This document shows, in pieces, positions 51,677 through 59,188 of a DNA stretch of 64,000 nt. The notes under the pieces were generated by a model that saw nothing but the letters and a program-made list of their open reading frames with translations, was not told the DNA's origin and made no database searches. How positions within the stretch are numbered: the stretch's first letter is position 1; each line of letters begins with the position of its first letter. The DNA lies in the NCBI RefSeq assembly GCF_027270315.1, contig NZ_CP114413.1:62001-126000 (forward strand), read 5' to 3'. Position numbers and translations under genes: made by a program. The stretch comes from Streptomyces cinnabarinus. GTDB taxonomy: Bacteria; Actinomycetota; Actinomycetes; Streptomycetales; Streptomycetaceae.

Positions 51677-52978
51677 TCAGGAGAAGGTCAGCTTGAAACC
51701 GTTGATGTAGCCGGTGTCATAGGTGGCCCTGTCCTGGACGCGCAGGCTCCAGGTCCCGTTGGCGACCTCCGCTGACGCGTTGACCGTGTAGGTGGTCTGG
51801 ACGTTGTCGGCGGAGTCCGAGGACGAGAACGGCTTCAGGTTGTAGACCGTGCCGTCGGGAGCGACGAGGTCGACGACGAGGTCGCCGCGCCAGGTGTGGA
51901 TGATGTCCACGCCGACGGCGAGGTTGCTGGGCGCGTTGCCCGTGACGCCGGTGACGCTGACGGACGATGTCACCGCTGCGCCGTTGTCCGGGATGGAGAC
52001 GTCGGATGTGTTCTCGAAGACCTTGCCCGGCGGGTTCGTCGTGCCGGACGAGAGGGTCCAGATCGCGTGGGCTATGGCGTCGCTGTTGCGGTCCAGGGCG
52101 GTGTCGTTGATGTTGGCGGTCGTGTCGCAGGACGAGTGGTAGCAGCGGTCGAAGGCGGTGGCGGTGCCGCCCCACTTCTGTACCTGCGCGGAGGTCTTGG
52201 TCCGGCTGGCGCCGGTGAACAGACCGCCGACGGGTATGCCCACGTTCTTGAAGGAAGCGTGGTCGGAGCGGCCGTCGCCCTCGGTCTCGATCTCGGTGGG
52301 GACACCGAGGCCGGCGAAGTAGTCCTTGAAGGTCTTCTCGATCGTCGGGTCGTCGTCGTAGACGAAGTAGCCCGGGTTGGGCGAGCCGATCATGTCGAAG
52401 TTCAGGTAGCCGCTGATCTTCGCGCGGTCGGTGGCGGGGAGGTTGTTGACGTAGTACCGGGAGCCGACGAGTCCGAGTTCCTCGGCGCCCCACCAGGCGA
52501 ACCGGAGGTGTTTGGTGGGCTGGTAGCCGGACCGTGCGACGGCCAGGGCGGTCTCCAGGATCGCCGCCGAGCCGGAGCCGTTGTCGTTGATGCCGGGGCC
52601 GGACGTCACCGAGTCGAGGTGCGAGCCGGCCATGACGACCTGGTTGGCGTCACCGCCCGGCCAGTCGGCGATCAGGTTGTAGCCGGTGGCGCCGCTGGAG
52701 GTGAACTGCTGGATTGTCGTGGTGAATCCGGCGGCGTCCAGTTTCGCCTTCACGAAGTTGATCGAGGCCTGGTAGCCGGGTCTGCCGTGGGCGCGGTTGC
52801 CGCCGTTGGCGCTTGCGATCGACTGGAGATCGGCGAGGTGCTGCTTGACGTTGGCGACCGGGATGTCGGGCGCGGCGGCGGCCGCTTGGGCGGTGGCTGC
52901 CGGGACGGCCCCGGCGAGCAGCCCGGCGAGAGCGACACCGGCCACTGCGAGCGCACGCTGACGAGCGGAGAGGTTCAT
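51677..52978 (-). CDS. Secreted M28 aminopeptidase (S. griseus AP-like) with P-domain, 433 aa
   Basis: Signal peptide residues 1-31 (AVAGVALAGLLAGAVPAATAQA). Zinc ligands of the two-zinc exopeptidase: His in GSHLDSV, Asp in GINDNGSG, Glu in WGAEELGLVGS (catalytic base and ligand), Asp in NFDMIGSPN and His in GRSDHASF. A disulfide is likely from CYHSSC. The last about 110 residues are a P/homB-type beta-sandwich (SIPDNGAAVTSSVSV, THTWRGDL-like), removed in S. griseus enzyme maturation. Broad-specificity leucine aminopeptidase for extracellular peptides. Confidence 0.93.
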   Translation of the reverse strand: MNLSARQRALAVAGVALAGLLAGAVPAATAQAAAAAPDIPVANVKQHLADLQSIASANGGNRAHGRPGYQASINFVKAKLDAAGFTTTIQQFTSSGATGYNLIADWPGGDANQVVMAGSHLDSVTSGPGINDNGSGSAAILETALAVARSGYQPTKHLRFAWWGAEELGLVGSRYYVNNLPATDRAKISGYLNFDMIGSPNPGYFVYDDDPTIEKTFKDYFAGLGVPTEIETEGDGRSDHASFKNVGIPVGGLFTGASRTKTSAQVQKWGGTATAFDRCYHSSCDTTANINDTALDRNSDAIAHAIWTLSSGTTNPPGKVFENTSDVSIPDNGAAVTSSVSVTGVTGNAPSNLAVGVDIIHTWRGDLVVDLVAPDGTVYNLKPFSSSDSADNVQTTYTVNASAEVANGTWSLRVQDRATYDTGYINGFKLTFS

Positions 52979-53194
52979 GTGGGGGCTCCGTGATTCCGAA
53001 CTGAGGATGGGTTACGGAACGTGCGAAACGTCCCGCTGCGTTGGTGACGCGGGACGCTGGAGCTGTGTGATGCCTGTGCCTGGTGCGGCGATGCGAATTG
53101 AATATTCGGTGAAGGTTGACTCACCGTCAAGAGTGCGGCGCAGGGGTCCTGTTGACGCACTCACGGCGCCGGCATGCGTCGCGGGAGGCGGAAC

Positions 53195-53575
53195 TCAGAG
53201 TGACGGGAACCCCGTACGCTCCAAAGCCTTACGGGCGGCCAGGTAACCCGCGATCCTGAAGGCCAGTTCATGGGAGCCGAAGGTGTCGGCGCTGGCACGC
53301 CGCAGCACTACCCGAGTGGCGATCAGGACTCCGATCCCGGGCAGGCGCAGCTGCTCCTCGATACCTACGGCGGCAGCCGCGAAGAAGCGTGGCAGGTGCT
53401 CGGCGGGCTGGTACTCCACCGTCAGATCCGGGGCCACCTCGAAGACGAAGCCCTCGGCCGCCGGCTCGAAATCCACCTCGATTTCCGCGAATTGCGGCGC
53501 GCAGTTCTGCTTCTGGTGCAGCACGGACACGCCACGGATCGGATACGGCGGAAACCGGGACAGCGCTGACGTCAT
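53195..53575 (-). CDS. Stand-alone protein resembling elongation factor G domain IV, 126 aa
   Basis: The sequence from IEVDFEPAAEGFVFEV through LPRFFAAAAVGIEEQLRLPGIGVLI to SADTFGSHELAFRIAGYLAARKAL follows the order of EF-G domain IV (the acidic Phe strand, the PxxxxPAVxxGIxExL helix, the GVLAGYP strand and the HxVDSSExAFxxAG helix). No GTPase or other EF-G domains are encoded here. The ATG at 53575 begins the frame. It stands alone between the aminopeptidase and a membrane protein. A role in ribosome binding is possible but unproven. Confidence 0.65.
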   Translation of the reverse strand: MTSALSRFPPYPIRGVSVLHQKQNCAPQFAEIEVDFEPAAEGFVFEVAPDLTVEYQPAEHLPRFFAAAAVGIEEQLRLPGIGVLIATRVVLRRASADTFGSHELAFRIAGYLAARKALERTGFPSL

Positions 53576-53760
53576 GCCGGAACGCTACCCGCTGCGCTGG
53601 CCGCAGTCGGCCCGCACAGCCGTGCCGCGCTTCGTCAGGGCCGTGACAGCGGGCGTGGGGCGGGTGATCAGACGGATGCCGCGCGAGTAGCGAGGGCCCG
53701 GGTCGCTCGCGCGGCGCGGTCGGCACACGATCCCGACGGACTCGATCGGTCGGACACGTC

Positions 53761-54258
53761 CTAGTCGGGGACCCCCGGCATGCCCCACCAGGCGTTTCTC
53801 TCATGGACGTGGGCTCTTGGGCACGTCCTCCGCCACGTCGTGACTGCCGGGGGGCGGCCTGGGCGCCCGAAGAGGACCCGCTTCCCGTGCAGGCGCAGGC
53901 GCAGATTCGCCGAGTCGACGACGTTGTCGCGGATGATGAGCACCCGGGCCACTTGGTGGGGGTCGTGTTCGGTTGTCCGTCCGCCGGCCTGCCGGAGGCG
54001 GAGCCTGGCACGGCCGTCAGCCTCGCCGACGACGATCCGCGCCTCGACCAGGCGCCGCCGGTCCCACACCCGGTACGCGATCTCCGCGAGCACGTAGGCC
54101 GCAGCCGCCCAGGCCGCCCACGTAGCGTCGGAAGCCGTCCACAGCACCAGGACGAACAGGCCGACACAGCCGGCCGTCACCGCCGTACGCCGCAGCCGCG
54201 AAACGGTCGGCGTCCCCTTCTCCTCCGCGTCCCAGAGCAGATCCTCGCTGATGACCAT
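53761..54258 (-). CDS. Small membrane protein, 165 aa, unrecognised
   Basis: ATG at 54258 (MVISEDLLWDAEEKG) is chosen; the frame extends further up without a signal. Two hydrophobic segments about residues 22-42 and 44-60 (VGLFVLVLWTASDATWAAWAAAAYVLAEIAY) form a hairpin membrane anchor, followed by a cytoplasmic domain with RARLRLRQAGGRTTEHDP and an LLFG-like strand. It may be a PH-domain-like or DUF protein; I cannot assign one. It precedes the Clp-N pair on the same strand by 166 bases (downstream in transcription). Confidence 0.6.
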   Translation of the reverse strand: MVISEDLLWDAEEKGTPTVSRLRRTAVTAGCVGLFVLVLWTASDATWAAWAAAAYVLAEIAYRVWDRRRLVEARIVVGEADGRARLRLRQAGGRTTEHDPHQVARVLIIRDNVVDSANLRLRLHGKRVLFGRPGRPPAVTTWRRTCPRAHVHERNAWWGMPGVPD

Positions 54259-54424
54259 TCCGTCATCATGGCTTCCGCCCCGGCGCCCTGAGAAGCCTCG
54301 CGAACCAAGCTGGGTCCCGGCCCGAGCCGACGCCAAGGGAGCGTCCGAACTCGGCGGATCGAGACGGGTGTTCGGCCGCCCCATCCCACTCATCTGGCCC
54401 TGCACATCATCGGCCGGACAGCTC

Positions 54425-54970
54425 CTACGTGGCGTCCCCGCTCACCCGGGCCAGCGTCGCCCCGCGCAGGCCGTCGGGGTCTACCTCCAGAGCCGCCAGC
54501 ACATCGAGACCGCGACCCTCGCCGGCGGCCAGGATGCCGAGCAGGATGTGCTCGGTGCCGAACCTCTCCTGCCCCAGCGCGCGCGCCTCGCTCAGGGTCT
54601 GTTCGAGTGCCTTCTTGGCGTCCTCGGTATAGGCGGGCCTCGGGTACTGGAAGGCCCCGGGCCCGAAGTTGTCGTCGGCCCGACGCTGGATTTCCTCGAC
54701 GTCGATACCGAGCGACGCCAGGGCGTCCTTCGCGGGGCGGCCGCCGGTGGCGGCGATCCCGGCGGCCTCCAGGACGCGCAGCGTCTCCTGCCTGGCGCGC
54801 GTGAGCTCGACGCCCTGCTCGCGCAGCACCTCCCCGGCCGTGCTCCCATCAGTGCCGGCCAGGCCGAGCAGGAGGTGTTCCGTGCCGATGAAGTCGTGGC
54901 CGAGGGCGATCGCCTCGTCCTGGGAGGCCACTACGGCCTGCCTCGCGCGATCAGTGAAAAGTTCGAACAC
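54425..54970 (-). CDS. Clp N-terminal domain protein (ClpC-N-like), 181 aa
   Basis: Two Clp repeat units: MFELFTDRARQAVVASQDEAIALGHDFIGTEHLLLGLA at the start and AYTEDAKKALEQTLSEARALGQERFGTEHILLGILA later, with no AAA+ ATPase. These proteins keep the substrate/adaptor-recognition part of ClpA/ClpC only. The start is ATG 54970, one base from the stop of the upstream HTH gene, so the pair is translated from one mRNA. It may modulate Clp protease or bind its adaptors. Confidence 0.88.
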   Translation of the reverse strand: MFELFTDRARQAVVASQDEAIALGHDFIGTEHLLLGLAGTDGSTAGEVLREQGVELTRARQETLRVLEAAGIAATGGRPAKDALASLGIDVEEIQRRADDNFGPGAFQYPRPAYTEDAKKALEQTLSEARALGQERFGTEHILLGILAAGEGRGLDVLAALEVDPDGLRGATLARVSGDAT

Positions 54971-54971
54971 T

Positions 54972-55214
54972 CTAGGTCTCCTTGCCTTCGGCTTTGCGCC
55001 TGCTCGCGTGCTTCTCGTGGACCGACTGCCGGCTGACGTTCAGCGACGTGGCGATGCTCTGCCACGACCAGCCCTGGTCGCGTGCGTTGTCGACGTGGAC
55101 CCGCTCCAGTTCTTCCAGCAGACGACGCAGTGCGACGACGGCCTGCAGTCCCACTGCGGGGTCCTTGTTGGTGACCTGTCCGGCCAGCGAGGCCGGAGTC
55201 TCCTCAGCTCCCAT
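54972..55214 (-). CDS. Small HTH protein paired with ClpN gene, 80 aa
   Basis: N-terminal ASLAGQVTNKDPAVGLQAVVALRRLLEELERVHV followed by an HTH (GWSWQSIATSLNVSRQSVHEKH, residues about 47-70). This 80-90 residue protein commonly precedes a ClpN-only gene in actinomycetes. ATG at 55214. TTGACA at 55250-55245 and a palindrome covering the expected -10 region mean the mRNA probably starts at or near the ATG and is self-repressed. Confidence 0.8.
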   Translation of the reverse strand: MGAEETPASLAGQVTNKDPAVGLQAVVALRRLLEELERVHVDNARDQGWSWQSIATSLNVSRQSVHEKHASRRKAEGKET

Positions 55215-55238
55215 GACTGTCAGGTTGCCCTGACAGTC
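55215..55238. promoter_or_regulatory. GACTGTCAGG-TTGC-CCTGACAGTC operator at the HTH start codon
   Basis: Perfect ten-base arms, four-base spacer, ending directly next to the ATG of the HTH gene (55214). A further CCTGACAG lies at 55257-55264. The position would block both the -10 region and translation start. Confidence 0.8.
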
Positions 55239-55339
55239 AGAAGATGTCAAGGAACCCTGACAGACGGCAGCCCGCCGCCACGGGTCCGCCGGGGCCGCCC
55301 TGAGCCGCGCCCACCGGGCCGGTCACTGATACTGAGAAA

Positions 55340-58120
55340 ATGGGCAAACTCGGGCGAAATGTCCCAGCGAGCCGACAGGGCGACCGGGTGCCGCCGAAGG
55401 CCGGACCGCCGGAATCCGGCGGGGAGGCCCGTCACCGTTCGGTCGGCCGACGGGTGCTGTCTTTACTGAAGCCGCGCAGCGTCGCCGGTCAGGTCTTCCG
55501 GCTGCAACTGGTGGTCGTCCTGCTGCTCATCGCCACGGCCGTGGTGGCCCTCGTGATCCAGGACCGCAACCGCGCGATCCAGGAGGCCGGCGACCGGTCA
55601 CTGGTGGCGGCCGAGTCGTTCGCGAACGCCCCGGGCACCGCCGAGGCGATGACGAGCGATGACCCGACGGCGGAGCTCCAGCCCCATGCCGAGGCGGTGC
55701 GCAAGAAGACCGGCGTCGACTACGTCGTGGCACTGAGCCCGTACGGCTTCCGGTGGACCCACCCGGACCCGGACCAGATCGGGAAGCACGTCTCCACGTC
55801 CTACAGCGGGGCGCTGGAGGGCGAGCCCCACCAGACCACCTTCGACAGCAGCCTGGGCAAGGCGGTCGACTCGACGGTGGCCGTCTTCGACGAGGACGGG
55901 ACCGCGGTCGGCCTGGTCACCGTAGGGGTCACGGTGGACAAGGTGACCAGTGTGGTCCAGCACCAGCTACCGGTGATCTTCGCCGCCGGCGGTGTCGCTC
56001 TGCTGCTCGCCGCGGGTGGGTCGGCACTGGTCAGCGGGCGTTTGCGGCGCCAGACCCGGGGCCTGGGGCCGGAGGAGATGACCCGCATGTACGAGCACCA
56101 CGACGCGGTGCTGCACGCGGTCCGTGAAGGCGTGATCATTCTGGACGGTGACGGAAAGCTGCTGCTGGTCAACGACGAGGCACGCCGGCTGCTCGCGCTG
56201 CCGCCGGAGATCGAGGGCAGGCCGGTCACCGGACTCGGGCTGAACCCGTCCCTGGCCGGACTGCTGGGATCGGGCCAGGCGGCCACGGACAAGGTCTTCC
56301 TGGCCGGGGACGTCCTGCTCGCGGTCAACGTACGGCCGGTGGGCCCGCGGGAGGGCAGCGTGGCCACCCTGCGGGACACCACGGAGCTGCGCGCCCTCGC
56401 GGGCCGGGCGGACGTGGCGGGCGGGCGTCTGCAACTGCTCTACGAGGCCAGCACGCGGATCGGTACCACCCTCGACATGACGCGCACCGCCGAGGAGCTC
56501 ACCGAGGTGGCGGTCCCGCGCTTCGCCGACTTCGCCACCATCGAGCTGGTGGAGCCCGTACTGAGTGGCGGGGAACCGACGGGGGCGAGCATGGACCTCT
56601 ACCGCATCGCGTCCGAGGGCGTCCGGGACGACGTCCCCCTTTACCCCGTGGGAAGGCGGATGCACTACGCGCCCGACAACCCCGTGGCCATCGGTATGAC
56701 CACCGGCCGGCCCGTCCTGGTGGCGGAGCTCGCCCTGGCCGACGGGTGGCGGGCCCAGAACCCCGAACGTGCCAAGCAGGTCATCGACTACGGCATCCAC
56801 TCCATGATCTCGGTGCCGCTCCGCGCCCGAGGCCAGCTGCTCGGGGTCGTGGAGTTCTGGCGTTCGGAGCAGGACCCGTTCGAATCGGACGACCTGTCCC
56901 CCGCCGAGGAACTCGCCGCCCGGGCCGCCGTGTGCATCGACAACGCACGCCGCTACACCCGCGAGCACACCACGGCCGTCACCCTCCAGCGCAGCCTGCT
57001 GCCCGGCACGCTCCCCGAGCTGTCCGCCTTGGAGGTCGGGCACCGCTACCTGCCCGCCAAGGCGGGAGTGGGCGGCGACTGGTACGACGTCATCCCGCTG
57101 CCCGGGGCGCGGGTGGCCCTGGTGGTCGGCGACGTCGTCGGGCACGGTCTGCACGCCGCCGCGACGATGGGCCGCCTGAGGACCGCGGTGCACAACTTCG
57201 CCGCCCTGGACCTGCCCCCGGACGAGCTCCTCGCGCACCTGGACGACCTGATCACCCAGATCGACCAGGACGCGGCGGCCCAGGGCGAGACCGAGGCCGT
57301 CAGCGGTGCCACCTGCCTGTACGCGGTCTACGATCCGGTCACCGGGCGCTGCGTTCTCGCCCGGGCAGGTCACCCCGGTCCGGCACTGGTCTCGCCCGAC
57401 GGCTCCGTGACCTTCCCCGACATCCCTGTCGCCCCGCCACTCGGCGTGGGCGGCGGCCTGCCCGTCGAAACGGCCGAACTCCGGCTCGCCGCCGACAGCC
57501 GGCTGGTCCTCTACACCGACGGCCTGGTCGAGGCCCGGGGCCGTGACATCGACGTCGGGCTCGGCATGCTGAGGGACGCGCTCGCCGAGACGAACGGCGC
57601 CGGCCTGGACGACACCTGCCAGGCGGTGCTCGAAGCGATGCTGCCCACCGGGTCGGGTGACGATGTCGCCCTGCTCGTCGCACGCACCCGGCTCCTGGAC
57701 CCGGAACAGGTCGCGGAGTGGGACGTGCCGGCCGACCCCGCGGCCGTGCCCCGGATCCGCGCCGAGGCCACCCGCAGGCTGGAAGCCTGGGGGGTTGGGG
57801 AGGCAGCCTTCACGACCGAGCTGATCCTCAGCGAGCTGGTCACGAACGCCATCCGGTACGGAGCCAGCCCCATCAGTCTGCGGCTGCTCCGCGACCGCGA
57901 CAGCCTGATCTGCGAGGTCGCCGACGGCACCAGCACCTCCCCGCACCTGCGCCGCGCGGCCACCACGGACGAGGGTGGCCGCGGTCTGTTCCTCGTCGCG
58001 CAGATGTCCCGCCGCTGGGGCACCCGGTACACAGACCGAGGGAAGATCATCTGGGCCGAGCAGGCACTCGATGCCGGAGCCGCCGGGGACCTCAGCGGTC
58101 TCCTGATGGCGGACCTGTGA
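55340..58120 (+). CDS. Sensor PP2C-type (SpoIIE) phosphatase with PAS, GAF and ATPase domains, 926 aa
   Basis: Membrane sensor: helix 1 at residues 53-73, extracytoplasmic Cache-like domain (SYSGALEGEPHQTTFDSS, DEDGTAVGLVTVGV), helix 2 near 210-230, PAS about 255-350 (VREGVIILDGDGKLLLVNDEARRLL), GAF about 375-545, SpoIIE phosphatase about 560-770 (GGDWYDVIPLPGARVALVVGDVVGHG, YTDGLVEARGRD, GDDVALLVART) and a C-terminal HATPase_c (ELVTNAIRYG, EGGRGLFLV). It should dephosphorylate an anti-anti-sigma factor and also act as an anti-sigma kinase. No partner STAS gene is next to it. Confidence 0.92.
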   Translation: MGKLGRNVPASRQGDRVPPKAGPPESGGEARHRSVGRRVLSLLKPRSVAGQVFRLQLVVVLLLIATAVVALVIQDRNRAIQEAGDRSLVAAESFANAPGTAEAMTSDDPTAELQPHAEAVRKKTGVDYVVALSPYGFRWTHPDPDQIGKHVSTSYSGALEGEPHQTTFDSSLGKAVDSTVAVFDEDGTAVGLVTVGVTVDKVTSVVQHQLPVIFAAGGVALLLAAGGSALVSGRLRRQTRGLGPEEMTRMYEHHDAVLHAVREGVIILDGDGKLLLVNDEARRLLALPPEIEGRPVTGLGLNPSLAGLLGSGQAATDKVFLAGDVLLAVNVRPVGPREGSVATLRDTTELRALAGRADVAGGRLQLLYEASTRIGTTLDMTRTAEELTEVAVPRFADFATIELVEPVLSGGEPTGASMDLYRIASEGVRDDVPLYPVGRRMHYAPDNPVAIGMTTGRPVLVAELALADGWRAQNPERAKQVIDYGIHSMISVPLRARGQLLGVVEFWRSEQDPFESDDLSPAEELAARAAVCIDNARRYTREHTTAVTLQRSLLPGTLPELSALEVGHRYLPAKAGVGGDWYDVIPLPGARVALVVGDVVGHGLHAAATMGRLRTAVHNFAALDLPPDELLAHLDDLITQIDQDAAAQGETEAVSGATCLYAVYDPVTGRCVLARAGHPGPALVSPDGSVTFPDIPVAPPLGVGGGLPVETAELRLAADSRLVLYTDGLVEARGRDIDVGLGMLRDALAETNGAGLDDTCQAVLEAMLPTGSGDDVALLVARTRLLDPEQVAEWDVPADPAAVPRIRAEATRRLEAWGVGEAAFTTELILSELVTNAIRYGASPISLRLLRDRDSLICEVADGTSTSPHLRRAATTDEGGRGLFLVAQMSRRWGTRYTDRGKIIWAEQALDAGAAGDLSGLLMADL

Positions 58121-58163
58121 AGGGGACCGCCGCCCGCCCCCGGGCGTGCGCGCCCCGGAACGT

Positions 58164-59045
58164 TCAGGAGCTGTCGTCGACCGTGAGATACGGGATCTTG
58201 GCCGGGTCCTGGCCGAAAGCGGCCCCGAGATAGACGGCCGACAGCTTGGCGAGCGTCCCGTCGTCGATCAGCTGCCTGATGATCCGGTCCAGCTCGTCCT
58301 GGTTGTCCGACCCCTTCGGGTACAGGGCGCCGTAACCCTGATCGGTCCTGTACTGGCCGATGAGGCGCACCCGGCTCTCCTGCTTCTGCGGATAGGCCAG
58401 CAAAATGGTCGTGTCGTGGACGACCGCGTCGATCCGGCCCTCCTCCAGCGCCTCGACCATCTCCGGGTCGTTGGCGTAGCTGGTGACGGGCTTCGTCGGC
58501 TTGAGGCGGTTCTCGACGAACTCCTCGCCCGTGGTGCCCTCGGCCACCCCGATACGGACGTCACGGATGTTGTCCTCGTTGATCTTCTCGCCGTCCCTGA
58601 TCAGCACGCCCAGGGTCGAGGAGAGGTAGGGCGGGGAGAAGTCGGCGACCCTGCTCCGTTCCACGGTGATCGTGATCTGCGCCAGGGCCAGGTCGAAGTC
58701 CGTGGTCCGGCCGGACACGACCTCCGGGAAGGGGGCGTTCTTGACCTTCACCCGGTCGAGTCCGGACCGGTAGGCGATGTTGGCGGCCATGCAGTACTCG
58801 TAGCCGCTGTTGACGGATTCCGGCGTGGTGCCGTTCCACCAGCCGGGCGCGGGCAGGGTCGTCTTGACCGTCAGCGCACCCGCCGTCTCGGGCGACAGGT
58901 CGAACTCCCCGTAGGTCCCCGAGACCGGGCAGTCCCCATACCGGATCTTCGGCGCCTCCGATCCGCCCTGGTCACACGCCGCTGTCGCGACGATGAACGC
59001 CACACTGACAGGCAGAGAGACGATCGCTGCCGCGGCGCGCATCAT
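58164..59045 (-). CDS. Extracellular solute-binding lipoprotein (family 3, amino-acid-like), 293 aa
   Basis: Lipoprotein signal with lipobox VATAAC near residue 24; SBP family 3 domain with LDRVKVKNAPFPEVVSG, DLALAQITITVERSRVADFSPPYL and the GYGALYPKGSDNQDELDRIIRQL end. There is no ABC permease or ATPase in the vicinity, so it could be an orphan receptor. It lies convergent to the SpoIIE-type sensor, which has an extracytoplasmic domain; a receptor partnership is possible. Confidence 0.88.
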   Translation of the reverse strand: MMRAAAAIVSLPVSVAFIVATAACDQGGSEAPKIRYGDCPVSGTYGEFDLSPETAGALTVKTTLPAPGWWNGTTPESVNSGYEYCMAANIAYRSGLDRVKVKNAPFPEVVSGRTTDFDLALAQITITVERSRVADFSPPYLSSTLGVLIRDGEKINEDNIRDVRIGVAEGTTGEEFVENRLKPTKPVTSYANDPEMVEALEEGRIDAVVHDTTILLAYPQKQESRVRLIGQYRTDQGYGALYPKGSDNQDELDRIIRQLIDDGTLAKLSAVYLGAAFGQDPAKIPYLTVDDSS

Positions 59046-59188
59046 TGCACCTCCGGTAGAGACGTACTTCTTGAATCACCATAAATGACCCTGGAGCATA
59101 CGACTGCCGGAGCCACGTGGAAGGACGACGAAGCCCGGTCCGGTGCCAAGCCGCTCAGCTCAGGCCGGGCTCGCCGGCCCGGTGTGCC

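Noticed and set aside
55967..57946. Long minus-strand frame opposite the SpoIIE-type phosphatase
   Set aside because: All domain motifs lie in the plus-strand frame.
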